Assembly (NCBI GenBank): GCA_016295895.1
Contig: JAEDKI010000004.1
Coordinates: 1-30,296 of the forward strand
Origin: Clostridiaceae bacterium
GTDB taxonomy: Bacteria > Bacillota > Clostridia > Oscillospirales > Acutalibacteraceae
Length of the DNA stretch: 30,296 nucleotides
Reading direction: 5' to 3'
Shown here in pieces: positions 1-7,873 of this stretch. Below the pieces are notes generated by a model. It did no database searches. It was not told the origin of the DNA and saw only the letters and a program-made list of their open reading frames with translations. Each line of letters opens with the position of its first letter. Position 1 is the first letter of the stretch. A program made the position numbers and the translations under genes.

Positions 1-379
1 TGTTTGCGCAGACAGAGCTGACCTTGCCGTTTGAAATATAGAGCTGAACGCTCTTAACTCCGCTTGCGGTTTCGATGGTAACTGTGTCGGTATCAACATA
101 ACCCTTGTCATAGACATATTTTGCCGCTGAACGCATGGCGTTACCGCCCATTCTGCCCTCACTGCCGTCAAGGTTGAACACACGCATCTTGACCTGAGCG
201 ACATCGGATTTTTCAACAAGAACGATTCCGTCACTGCCGACGCCGTGGTTACGGTCACAAAGGCTGACGCACAGGCTTTCGGGGCAGGTGATTGAATTGT
301 CAAAATTCTCAATAAGGATGTGATCGTTGCCCGATGCATCCATTTTAACAAAATTGAGAACCTGTCTTGAAGTGCGCAT
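1..379 (-). other. DapF-like (diaminopimelate epimerase) domain fused to CarB, N-terminal half only
   Basis: From about residue 1063 of the fusion the translation matches the N-terminal half of diaminopimelate epimerase: FVKMDASGND (family KMHGxGND), then CDRNHGVGSDGIVLV (family RHFGIGADG), then MRVFNLDGSEG followed by AKYVYDKG and a VTIETASG strand. In DapF the first catalytic cysteine sits in an MCGN motif after DGSEG. Here the codons at 140-151 read Met-Gly-Gly-Asn, so the Cys position (codon 146-148, residue 1140) is Gly. The second catalytic Cys and the Glu-Arg substrate residues would lie beyond the left edge. Family membership is strong on motif order; retention of epimerase activity is doubtful on this evidence alone. 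Confidence 0.88.
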
Positions 380-3300
380 ATGGTTAATGTCGACAAGCTC
401 GGTGTTTTCCTGATTGAATCGGCTTGCAATGATGTCGGCAAGAGCGTTTGCGGTGTCAAGCGAGGTTATGCAGGCGATCGAAAGCTGAATTGCACGTCTG
501 TGAAGCGCAATATAGTCGCCCATTGTTGAATCGTAAAGAGCGCCGGTGTAGATTACATAATTAATCTTTCCGCTTTCAAGAAGCTCAAAGATTTCATTGC
601 TCTCATTCATGCCCTTGACATATTCAACATCAATGCCGAGATGTGAAACTGCCTCGGCTGTATCTTTGGTTGCGTAAATCTTGATTTTGAGGTCATCAAG
701 CTTCTTTGCAAGCGAAACGGCGTCAATAATATCATGCTCATCAACGCTCAGAAGGATGCCGATGCCTTTTTCGGCTGTCGGGAGTGTGATATTAAAGCCT
801 GCCGAGGTAAGACCCTTATAGAGTGCCTCAGCCGTGGTTTTGCCGATGCCGAGAACCTCACCGGTTGATTTCATCTCGGGGCCGAGAATCGAGTTGACAT
901 CTGAAAGCTTTTCAAATGAGAATACGGGAACTTTAACTGCAAAATAGGGGGGAGTTTTGTAAAGACCCGTGCCGTAGCCAAGCTCTTTGAGCGATTTGCC
1001 GATCATAACCTTTGAAGCAAGGTCAACCATCGGAACGCCCGTTACCTTGCTGATATAAGGAATTGTTCTTGACGCTCTGGGATTAACCTCGATAACATAA
1101 AGCTTATTATGATAAATAAGATACTGAATGTTGACAAGACCCTTTGTGCCGAGCGAAAGAGCAAGCTTTTCGGAGCAGTCAATTATATTCTTGAGCATTT
1201 TATCGTTGAGATTGTAAGGCGGATAAACAGCGATAGAGTCGCCGCTGTGAACGCCTGCACGCTCGATATGCTCCATGATGCCGGGGATAAGAACATCCTT
1301 GCCGTCTGAGATAACATCAACTTCAAGCTCCGTGCCCATCATGTATTTGTCAACAAGAACGGGATTTTCTATTTCGCCCGAAAGAATGATATCCATGTAG
1401 CGCTCAACATCGGCTTTTTCGTGTGCAATTGTCATGTTCTGACCGCCGATAACATATGAAGGACGGAGAAGAACGGGGTATCCGAGAGATTCGGCGGCGT
1501 CAAGAGCCTCCTGCTTTGTCATAACGCCCATGCCCTTGGGTCTGCGAATTGCAAATTTTTCAAGCAAAGCGTCAAAACGCTCTCTGTCCTCGGCGGTGTC
1601 GATGCCGTCAGCGGAGGTGCCGAGAATTCTGATTCCGTTTTCGTCAAGGAATTTTGTAAGTTTGATAGCGGTCTGACCGCCGAAAGCAACAACAACGCCC
1701 ATGGGCTTTTCAACCTTGATGATGTTCATGACATCTTCGGGAGTCAGAGGCTCAAAATAAAGTCTGTCAGCCGTGTCATAATCGGTTGAAACGGTTTCGG
1801 GGTTATTGTTAACTATTGCAACCTCATAGCCGAGGTCTTTAAGAGTCCAGACGCAGTGAACAGATGAATAGTCGAATTCAATGCCCTGACCGATTCTGAT
1901 GGGGCCTGAGCCGAGAACGATAACTCTTTCCTTGCCGCCCTCTTTAATGAATCCTCTTGCCTCGCAATCGTCATCATAGGTTGAATAGAAATACGGGGTT
2001 GTGGCGTTGAACTCTGCGGCGCAGGTGTCAACGATTTTATAAACGGCGTCCTTGTGAGCGGGAAGCTCATCAACGCCCGAAATGCGCTTCAAAGCGGCGT
2101 CGGTATAGCCGAAGTTTTTGCCTTCATAGTATTTTTCTGCGGTGAGATTTCCGCCCTCAATCGATTTTTCAAAATCTGCAAGATTTTTGAGCTTGTAAAG
2201 GAACCATTCGGTAACCTTTGTCAGTTCAAATATTTTGCTGATGGGCATTCCGCTCTTGATTGCCTCAAAGATTGAGAACAGACGCATATCGTCGGTTTCT
2301 TTCAGGCGTTCTTCAAGAGGAGCGTCGGTTTTCGGGGTGGCATTGAGAGTGTCAAGCGATATCTCGGCGCCTCTGACAGCTTTCATTATAGCCATTTCAA
2401 ATGACGGACCGATTGCCATAACCTCGCCCGTCGCTTTCATCTGAGTGCCGAGCTTGCGGCTTGCGTTAACGAATTTATCGAACGGCCATTTCGGGAGTTT
2501 GACAACAATGTAGTCAACAGCAGGCTCAAAGCAGGCGCAGGTTTTGCCCGTGATGTCGTTCTTGATTTCGTCAAGAGTATAGCCGAGAGCAAGCTTTGCA
2601 GTTACCTTTGCAATGGGATAACCCGTTGCTTTACTTGCAAGAGCGGATGAGCGGGAAACTCTGGGGTTAACCTCGATAACCGCATAGTCCATGCTGTTGG
2701 GGTCAAGAGCAAACTGACAGTTACAGCCGCCGATTATTCCGAGAGCGTTGACTATGTCAAGAGCCGCCTTGCGGAGCATCTGAAATTCAGCATTAGCAAG
2801 CGTAAGAGCGGGAGCAACAACGATACTGTCACCCGTGTGGATTCCGACGGGGTCAAAGTTTTCCATGCTGCAAACCGCAACGCAGTTGCCTGCGCTGTCA
2901 CGCATGGTTTCAAATTCAATTTCCTTCCAGCCGTAGATGTATTTTTCAACAAGAACCTGAGTGATGGGGGAGAGGTCAAGACCTGTTTTTGCAATAACGG
3001 CAAGCTCCTCGGGATTCTCGGCAACTCCGCCGCCTCCGCCGCCGAGGGTGAATGCGGGTCTGATGATGATGGGATAGCCGATTTTCTCTGCTATTTCAAG
3101 AGCTGTTTCAACATCGTTTGCAATTTCTGACGGAATAACGGGCTGACCGATTTCTTCCATCGTGTCACGGAACATTTTTCTGTCTTCTGCCTTGTCGATT
3201 GCTTCGGCATTTGTTCCGAGAAGCTTAACGCCCATTCTGTCGAGGTAACCGTCCTTGCTCAGCTGCATGGCAATGGTAAGACCGGTCTGACCGCCGAGAC

Positions 3301-3565
3301 CTGCAAGCAGGCTGTCGGGGCGTTCTTTTTCAATTATTCTCTTAACGGTTTCTGCTGTGAGCGGTTCAAGATAGATTTCATCCGCAAGAGCCTTGTCTGT
3401 CATTATAGTTGCAGGGTTTGAGTTAACAAGAACAACATCCAAGCCTGCGTCTTTGAGGACACGGCATGCCTGAGTTCCCGCATAGTCAAATTCGGCAGCC
3501 TGTCCGATAACAATGGGACCTGAGCCGATAACCATGACTTTTTTAATGTCTTTGTTGATTGGCAT
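1..3565 (-). CDS. carB: Carbamoyl-phosphate synthase large subunit fused to a DapF-like domain (3' end off window)
   Basis: CarB makes carbamoyl phosphate from glutamine-derived ammonia, bicarbonate and two ATP, for arginine and pyrimidine synthesis. The frame starts at an ATG behind GGAGG (7-nt spacer) and stays open for 1188 codons to the window edge. Visible CarB landmarks: the N-terminal VMVIGSGPIVIGQAAEFDYAG segment, the glycine-rich FTLGGGGGG loop of the first ATP-grasp half, GIHTGDSIVVAP, and the STGEVLGIGKT segment that opens the MGS-like allosteric domain. CarB proteins normally end near residue 1060-1075. Here that point (about residue 1063) runs without a stop into a DapF-like domain with GND, RNHGVGSDG and FNLDGSEG signatures. 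I read the junction codon by codon (about 424 down to 170) and found no stop. The gene lies 29 bp downstream of argF, and no carA is in view. CarB assignment is near certain; the fused domain's activity is open. Confidence 0.95.
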   Translation of the reverse strand, partial: MPINKDIKKVMVIGSGPIVIGQAAEFDYAGTQACRVLKDAGLDVVLVNSNPATIMTDKALADEIYLEPLTAETVKRIIEKERPDSLLAGLGGQTGLTIAMQLSKDGYLDRMGVKLLGTNAEAIDKAEDRKMFRDTMEEIGQPVIPSEIANDVETALEIAEKIGYPIIIRPAFTLGGGGGGVAENPEELAVIAKTGLDLSPITQVLVEKYIYGWKEIEFETMRDSAGNCVAVCSMENFDPVGIHTGDSIVVAPALTLANAEFQMLRKAALDIVNALGIIGGCNCQFALDPNSMDYAVIEVNPRVSRSSALASKATGYPIAKVTAKLALGYTLDEIKNDITGKTCACFEPAVDYIVVKLPKWPFDKFVNASRKLGTQMKATGEVMAIGPSFEMAIMKAVRGAEISLDTLNATPKTDAPLEERLKETDDMRLFSIFEAIKSGMPISKIFELTKVTEWFLYKLKNLADFEKSIEGGNLTAEKYYEGKNFGYTDAALKRISGVDELPAHKDAVYKIVDTCAAEFNATTPYFYSTYDDDCEARGFIKEGGKERVIVLGSGPIRIGQGIEFDYSSVHCVWTLKDLGYEVAIVNNNPETVSTDYDTADRLYFEPLTPEDVMNIIKVEKPMGVVVAFGGQTAIKLTKFLDENGIRILGTSADGIDTAEDRERFDALLEKFAIRRPKGMGVMTKQEALDAAESLGYPVLLRPSYVIGGQNMTIAHEKADVERYMDIILSGEIENPVLVDKYMMGTELEVDVISDGKDVLIPGIMEHIERAGVHSGDSIAVYPPYNLNDKMLKNIIDCSEKLALSLGTKGLVNIQYLIYHNKLYVIEVNPRASRTIPYISKVTGVPMVDLASKVMIGKSLKELGYGTGLYKTPPYFAVKVPVFSFEKLSDVNSILGPEMKSTGEVLGIGKTTAEALYKGLTSAGFNITLPTAEKGIGILLSVDEHDIIDAVSLAKKLDDLKIKIYATKDTAEAVSHLGIDVEYVKGMNESNEIFELLESGKINYVIYTGALYDSTMGDYIALHRRAIQLSIACITSLDTANALADIIASRFNQENTELVDINHMRTSRQVLNFVKMDASGNDHILIENFDNSITCPESLCVSLCDRNHGVGSDGIVLVEKSDVAQVKMRVFNLDGSEGRMGGNAMRSAAKYVYDKGYVDTDTVTIETASGVKSVQLYISNGKVSSVCAN

Positions 3566-3594
3566 ATTTTAACCTCCCTGTATTGCTTTTATAA

Positions 3595-4500
3595 TTAGTC
3601 TTTCAGAAGCTTAACAAGCACTGCTTTCTGAGCGTGAAGTCTGTTTTCTGCTTCTTCAAATATTTCTTTTGCGTGTTCTTCGAATACCTTTGCCGTGATT
3701 TCCTCCTCACGGTGAGCGGGCAGACAATGCAGAACGATTGCATCGGGCTTTGCAACAGCCATTACGCTGTCGTTAATCTGATAGCCTGCAAAAATCTTCT
3801 TTCTGCGCTCCGCTTCGCTCTCCTGACCCATTGAAGCCCAGACATCGGTATAGAGCACATCGGCATCCTTTGCGGCTTCATATATATCGGAAGTGCATTT
3901 GAAATCGCCGTTTTCGCTTGCCCATTTCATGATTTCAGGGTCGGGCTGATGGCTGTCGGGGCAACCGATGCTGACGGACATGCCCATTTTGATACCGCCG
4001 ACAATCAGCGAGTTTGCCATGTTGTTGCCGTCGCCTATGTAGCAGAATTTGTTGCCTTTGATAGAGCCCTTGATTTCACGGATAGTCATAAGGTCAGCAA
4101 GAACCTGACAGGGATGGCAGTAATCGGTGAGACCGTTGATAATGGGAATATTACCGTATTCGGCGAGCGTTTCAACATCGCTCTGCTTAAAGGTTCTGAT
4201 CATGATTCCGTCAAGATAGCCCGAAAGCACTCTTGCCGTGTCTTTGACGGGTTCGCCTCTGCCGAGCTGGATATCGTTAGAACTGAGGAAAAGAGCCGTT
4301 CCTCCGAGGTCATACATTCCGACCTCAAAAGAAACTCTTGTTCTCGTTGAGGATTTAAGAAAAATCATGCCGAGGGTCTTGCCTTTTAAAAGGTGATGCT
4401 CAATGCCGTGCTTCTTTTCGTATTTGAGCTGATCGGCGAGATTGAGAATCTCGTTGATTTCGTTTGTGCTCAGATCCATGAGCTTCAATAAGTGTTTCAT
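3595..4500 (-). CDS. argF: Ornithine carbamoyltransferase
   Basis: Transfers the carbamoyl group of carbamoyl phosphate to ornithine, giving citrulline, in the cytoplasmic arginine pathway. The 301-residue length is typical. The carbamoyl-phosphate loop FLKSSTRTR (about residues 48-55, with SxRT), the HPCQVLAD motif and HCLPAHR near the C-terminus are all present, plus the D-x4-SMGQE segment expected in OTCases rather than aspartate transcarbamoylases. An upstream in-frame ATG at 4512 exists, but the GGAGG is inside its second and third codons. The ATG at 4500 has GGAGG five bases ahead, so I choose it. It is the first gene of an argF-carB operon and supplies the consumer enzyme next to the producer of carbamoyl phosphate. 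A strong promoter and ARG-box-like sites precede it. Confidence 0.96.
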   Translation of the reverse strand: MKHLLKLMDLSTNEINEILNLADQLKYEKKHGIEHHLLKGKTLGMIFLKSSTRTRVSFEVGMYDLGGTALFLSSNDIQLGRGEPVKDTARVLSGYLDGIMIRTFKQSDVETLAEYGNIPIINGLTDYCHPCQVLADLMTIREIKGSIKGNKFCYIGDGNNMANSLIVGGIKMGMSVSIGCPDSHQPDPEIMKWASENGDFKCTSDIYEAAKDADVLYTDVWASMGQESEAERRKKIFAGYQINDSVMAVAKPDAIVLHCLPAHREEEITAKVFEEHAKEIFEEAENRLHAQKAVLVKLLKD

Positions 4501-4541
4501 ATATTCCTCCATTAAATTATTTACATAATATGCATATATTT

Positions 4542-4555
4542 TGAATAATTATACA
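4542..4555 (-). promoter_or_regulatory. ARG-box-like operator overlapping the argF -10
   Basis: Plus-strand TGAATAATTATACA matches the ArgR/AhrC half-site pattern TGAAT-W4-ATTCA at 13 of 14 positions. It covers the argF -10 element, the classic place for arginine-dependent repression. The match is visible; binding is inference. Confidence 0.5.
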
Positions 4556-4576
4556 CAAATTCGTCGCAATAGTCAA
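4548..4576 (-). promoter_or_regulatory. argF-carB promoter (sigma-A type)
   Basis: On the minus strand TTGACT and TATAAT are separated by exactly 17 bases. The predicted start is near 4541, about 40 bases ahead of the argF ATG. Confidence 0.75.
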
Positions 4577-4584
4577 CATCAAAG

Positions 4585-4598
4585 TGCATATATATTCG
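4585..4598 (-). promoter_or_regulatory. Second ARG-box-like site upstream of the argF -35
   Basis: TGCATATATATTCG matches TGAAT-W4-ATTCA at 12 of 14 positions, with symmetric mismatches. Its centre is 43 bp, about four helical turns, from the centre of the first site, as expected for cooperative ArgR binding. Weaker than the first site. Confidence 0.35.
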
Positions 4599-4707
4599 CA
4601 TTAAAAGCAATTAAGTTTAGGCTTTTTCGACAAAATTCCTAATTTATAATTATATAATATCATTTTATAATTTTTATTCCAAATAGTAAAATTGACAAAC
4701 TATTCCG

Positions 4708-4739
4708 AAAAAATCGCCGTTCAAATTAATGAACGGCGA
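4708..4739 (-). terminator. Intrinsic terminator of the surface-acylation operon
   Basis: A perfect 10-bp inverted repeat (TCGCCGTTCA, 4714-4723, with TGAACGGCGA, 4730-4739) with a 6-nt loop. On the minus strand it is followed by six T residues. It lies about 100 bp after the DHHW stop codon. Confidence 0.8.
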
Positions 4740-4769
4740 AAAATTAAATATTAAATGAATAAATAAATG

Positions 4770-4838
4770 AAAGAACGGCAAAGCCCGCCGCTCCGAAAGA
4801 GCAGCAGTTTTTTGCAAAATAGTTTTTGACCGTTCTTT
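4770..4838. repeat. Imperfect long hairpin just after the DHHW gene
   Basis: AAAGAACGG (4770-4778) pairs with CCGTTCTTT (4830-4838). Inside is a smaller stem GCTC-CGAAA-GAGC (4790-4802). On the plus strand the outer arm runs into a T tract, but no plus-strand gene precedes it. On the minus strand it begins four bases after the DHHW stop and precedes the stronger terminator. It may be a 3' stabilising or first-stage termination structure. Confidence 0.4.
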
Positions 4839-4841
4839 TTT

Positions 4842-5960
4842 TCATTGATTATCACCTGTAAATTCAATTAATGAGAAATTCTGTTCCTGAGAGAATCCAA
4901 GCACATTAAACAGCACAAGCACTCTATTGTATTCCGATGGATTGATTTCCTTAATTTGACTCAGTGAGCAGTAGCGGGGGTCGATAACGGTAATTTCTTC
5001 AAAATGCTCCGCAATCAGCGGGATAAACTCATTTGCGTAGCTGTCTTTGATTATCAGAAGCTTCAGACCGTTTCGGTTTGTGTTATTTTTAACGGAGCAA
5101 ACTCCGTAATTGCCTCCAAGGAAATAAAGAAACTTGTCTTTTTGGCTCAGATATTCTTCAAAATATAATGAATCATACTTTTTATCCTTAACGGTAAGCG
5201 TAAAATCGGTTTCGGTGCGGTAAACGCTGATTGAATCGGGTTTTATTCTTTCGTTAAGGGTTTTTGAATAAAGCGTTCCTTTAAAATCGTTTGTCACGGT
5301 CTCAACGCTGAAAGCAGATTCGGGCAGGGGAGTGTAACCGAGCTTTTGACCTGCGGCGGTATATGCCGCAAAGGCTGAGGATGAAGTCCAATGATGGTCG
5401 GTTCTGTAATAAGCATATTCTTTTTCAGCGATTTCCCGGGAAACATCAATTGCTTCTATTCCGCTCAATTTCCCGACGCAATAATCATTATACTCCGATT
5501 CGTCCTGAACATCAAGATATTTCGGAAGTTTATTTTTTAACATTTCCTGAGCAGTCGGCACAAGCATAAAATCAAATGGGGTTTCGGGATAGCGTGATTT
5601 GAGCTTGTTGAGAGCCGTGATATTTCTGTCGGTCAGAGTGTAGTCAACATTCCTGAAGGTTTGAAAAAGGCTTCCGTCAATCTCAAAAACGCCGTTAATC
5701 TCATTCTTGCCTATTGATTTGTCGATTTGATTTTTTATTTTTATAAACTGCTCTCTGAGCACAAAATGGTCTGAAAAATATGCGCTGACGCCTTTCATAA
5801 AACTGCGGTTTTTGTAGCTTTGAAAGCTGAGCGTCGGAAATTCGGCAAGCGTTTTGTTCTCATTATAGCTTACCGTTTCCTTTTCACCGAACAGAGTGAA
5901 AGCAGGAATAATTATAATTATCAGAAAAAAGAGAACTGTTCTCAAGGCTTTCGTTTTCAT
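4842..5960 (-). CDS. DHHW-family (AlgJ/AlgX-like) secreted acetyltransfer protein
   Basis: A 372-residue protein with one N-terminal hydrophobic anchor (about residues 8-24), so most of it should face outward. It carries the DHHW signature (YRTDHHWTSSSAF, D188-W191) and a C-terminal KDSYANEF segment (Ser307). These resemble the Asp-His and Ser of SGNH-like AlgJ/AlgX acetyltransferases. Such proteins take acyl groups exported by an MBOAT partner and place them on exopolysaccharide or wall polymer. The MBOAT gene is immediately upstream, ending 8 bp before this start, and the ribosome site GGAG sits five bases before the ATG. Last gene of its operon, followed by a terminator. The family call is firm; the polymer modified is unknown. 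Confidence 0.88.
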   Translation of the reverse strand: MKTKALRTVLFFLIIIIIPAFTLFGEKETVSYNENKTLAEFPTLSFQSYKNRSFMKGVSAYFSDHFVLREQFIKIKNQIDKSIGKNEINGVFEIDGSLFQTFRNVDYTLTDRNITALNKLKSRYPETPFDFMLVPTAQEMLKNKLPKYLDVQDESEYNDYCVGKLSGIEAIDVSREIAEKEYAYYRTDHHWTSSSAFAAYTAAGQKLGYTPLPESAFSVETVTNDFKGTLYSKTLNERIKPDSISVYRTETDFTLTVKDKKYDSLYFEEYLSQKDKFLYFLGGNYGVCSVKNNTNRNGLKLLIIKDSYANEFIPLIAEHFEEITVIDPRYCSLSQIKEINPSEYNRVLVLFNVLGFSQEQNFSLIEFTGDNQ

Positions 5961-5968
5961 GTCTGCTC

Positions 5969-7366
5969 CTAAAAGTTGAAATAAAGAAACGGATTGTATG
6001 ATGCGTCAACAAGGTATGCAATGCAGGCGGTTAAACCTGCGCCCTCGCCGATAAGTGCAACGATTTCGCCGTAACTTTTTTTGCTTTTTAATTCTTTGCA
6101 TATTCTGAGCGGTAAGCCCGTTGAAATAATTGCGGCGGCAATGAGAGTTATTGAATAATTATGAAGTGCGTTAAGGGTGAATGAATCAAGCAACGAACCT
6201 GCCGAGCCGAACATTGCTCCGATAAATAAAAGTTCGTCGGCAGGGGAGGTTATTTCAAAAATAACCCAGCCTATAACTACAGCCAGTAAAGTGTATATAT
6301 GCTTAACAGGCGACGGAAGCTTCTTTAGCAGAGAAGCAAAAACGAATTTTTCAAGTATAAGGATAATTCCGTAATAAAGACCCCAGATGATAAAATTCCA
6401 GCTTGCTCCGTGCCACATTCCTGTTAAAAACCAAACAATAAGCAGATTTAAAACCGTTCTGCCCTTGCCCTTTCGGCTTCCACCGAGCGGAAAATAAACA
6501 TAGCTTTTGAACCAACCGCCGAGGGTCATATGCCATCTGCGCCAAAACTCCGATACGCTCGATGAATTGTAAGGATAATCGAAATTTTTCGGAAAACTGA
6601 AGCCGAGCATCTTCCCGAGACCGATTGCCATATCGCTGTAGCCCGAAAAGTCAAAATAAATCTGAAGCGTAAAGGAAATTATGCCGAGCCATGCGGTCAA
6701 GGCGGGCAAGGAAGAATAATTCATCGCTTTAATCTCTGTCCAAAGCTCGCCGACGGAGTTCGCAATAAGAACCTTCTTGCAAAGTCCGCATATGAAAATT
6801 GAAATACCGTCGCTGATTGCCTCAAAATCAATTTTTCTGCATTCAAGCTCTCTTGCTACATCTTCATACCGAACTATCGGTCCTGCAACGATTTGCGGAA
6901 ACATTGTAACAAACGCCGCAAAGTTGATAAAGCTCTTTTGTACTTTAATATTTCTTCTGTACAGATCAATGGTGTATGACATTGATTGGAAAGTGAAAAA
7001 GCTGATTCCGATTGGCAAGGGAAGATTTGGATTGCGAAGCGATAATCCCAAAGAATTCAGTGTTTCAACAAAGAATCCGCTGTATTTGAAAACGCCGAGC
7101 AGAGAAAGGTTCATTATAATTGACACAATCAGGCACAGCTTTCTGACTGAGTCTCTGCCGTCATATTTATCCATTATCCTGCCGGCGGTGTAATCTATCA
7201 GCGTTGATATTACCATTATAACAACATAAACCGGCTCGCCCCATGAATAAAAGAGCAAGCCGGTTAAAAATAATACACTGTTTTTAAACCTGAACGGAAC
7301 TGCATAATAAAGCAGTAACGCAACAGGCAGAAACATAAACAGAAATACGGGCTCAGAAAAAACCAT
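5969..7366 (-). CDS. MBOAT-family O-acyltransferase (AlgI/DltB-like)
   Basis: A 465-residue polytopic membrane protein that should move acyl groups across the membrane for O-acylation of a surface polymer. The family marks are the YFDFSGYSDMAIGLGKMLGF stretch (about 237-256), FWRRWHMTLG (His279) and MWHGASWNFIIWG (His319, the invariant catalytic-channel histidine). Hydrophobic helices run through nearly the whole length. The start has GGAG ten bases upstream. It sits third in the operon SGNH hydrolase, DUF4358 lipoprotein, MBOAT, DHHW, with gaps of 8-23 bp. Length and motifs are normal for AlgI-like proteins. DltB is less likely because no dltA, dltC or dltD is nearby. Confidence 0.93.
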   Translation of the reverse strand: MVFSEPVFLFMFLPVALLLYYAVPFRFKNSVLFLTGLLFYSWGEPVYVVIMVISTLIDYTAGRIMDKYDGRDSVRKLCLIVSIIMNLSLLGVFKYSGFFVETLNSLGLSLRNPNLPLPIGISFFTFQSMSYTIDLYRRNIKVQKSFINFAAFVTMFPQIVAGPIVRYEDVARELECRKIDFEAISDGISIFICGLCKKVLIANSVGELWTEIKAMNYSSLPALTAWLGIISFTLQIYFDFSGYSDMAIGLGKMLGFSFPKNFDYPYNSSSVSEFWRRWHMTLGGWFKSYVYFPLGGSRKGKGRTVLNLLIVWFLTGMWHGASWNFIIWGLYYGIILILEKFVFASLLKKLPSPVKHIYTLLAVVIGWVIFEITSPADELLFIGAMFGSAGSLLDSFTLNALHNYSITLIAAAIISTGLPLRICKELKSKKSYGEIVALIGEGAGLTACIAYLVDASYNPFLYFNF

Positions 7367-7389
7367 AAATATAAGTCTCCGAAAAGATT

Positions 7390-7854
7390 TTATTTATTTG
7401 ATGCGCTGTCAATAACGCCTTGAACGGCATCAGAGTTTTCACATATGCAAATGATAACTGTATTTCCTTTTGTGATAACCGAGGCAGAGTCAATCTTGGG
7501 AACCTGGTCGGGTCCGTAGCTGCCGTAGCCTTCACGGAGATAGTCAATTCTTGCCTGAACGGCATCGGCAACGGTCTGCCTTGCGGAATCGTCAACGCAA
7601 TTGAAAACTGCGATTTCATCTGCGGTTGCGCTGCTTCCTGCGTAGAATGCAGCCTTTGTGCAGAGTGAAGAATCTACTCCGTAAATTGAATATGCTGCTT
7701 CCTGAGTGCTCTTTTCGAGCTCCTCACCGAATTGAAGCTCCGAATTCAATGCATCTGCAATTATATCGGCGTCATAATTTCCGCCGTCTTTTGTGCATCC
7801 GAAAAAGGTTAATGCCATTACTGCGGCAATGAATACCGCCCAAATCTTTCTCAT
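7390..7854 (-). CDS. DUF4358-like lipoprotein
   Basis: A 154-residue predicted lipoprotein. A lysine/arginine start, a hydrophobic stretch and a lipobox-like FFGC (Cys about residue 19) suggest lipid anchoring on the outer face. The body resembles clostridial DUF4358 proteins, with an NSELQFGEEL start and a C-terminal VITKGNTVIICICENSD strand. These commonly travel with MBOAT/DHHW pairs. A start further upstream (7887) is possible, but ATG 7854 has GGGGAG seven bases ahead and gives a proper signal peptide. Function unknown; probably an accessory factor for surface acylation. The DUF assignment is from memory of the family. Confidence 0.75.
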   Translation of the reverse strand: MRKIWAVFIAAVMALTFFGCTKDGGNYDADIIADALNSELQFGEELEKSTQEAAYSIYGVDSSLCTKAAFYAGSSATADEIAVFNCVDDSARQTVADAVQARIDYLREGYGSYGPDQVPKIDSASVITKGNTVIICICENSDAVQGVIDSASNK

Positions 7855-7873
7855 GTTTTGTCTCCCCGATAGT

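Larger units (their letters stand above)
4501..4841. other. 341-bp intergenic region between argF and the DHHW gene
   Basis: AT-rich non-coding stretch. From right to left it holds a large imperfect hairpin right after the DHHW stop, an intrinsic terminator for the surface-acylation operon, an AT-rich spacer, two ARG-box-like sites and the argF promoter. I see no convincing small ORF in it. Confidence 0.7.

Noticed and set aside
340..380. Possibility that carB and dapF are separate genes
   Set aside because: No stop codon is present across the junction and no ribosome site precedes the internal Met codons, so separate translation is not supported. Sequencing error remains a formal alternative.
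2837..3130. 97-codon plus-strand frame inside carB
   Set aside because: Lies opposite the glycine-rich ATP-grasp region of carB; no ribosome site and no family resemblance. Antisense shadow.
3949..4350. 133-codon plus-strand frame opposite argF
   Set aside because: Complement of a strongly conserved gene; composition follows argF codons and there is no start signal.
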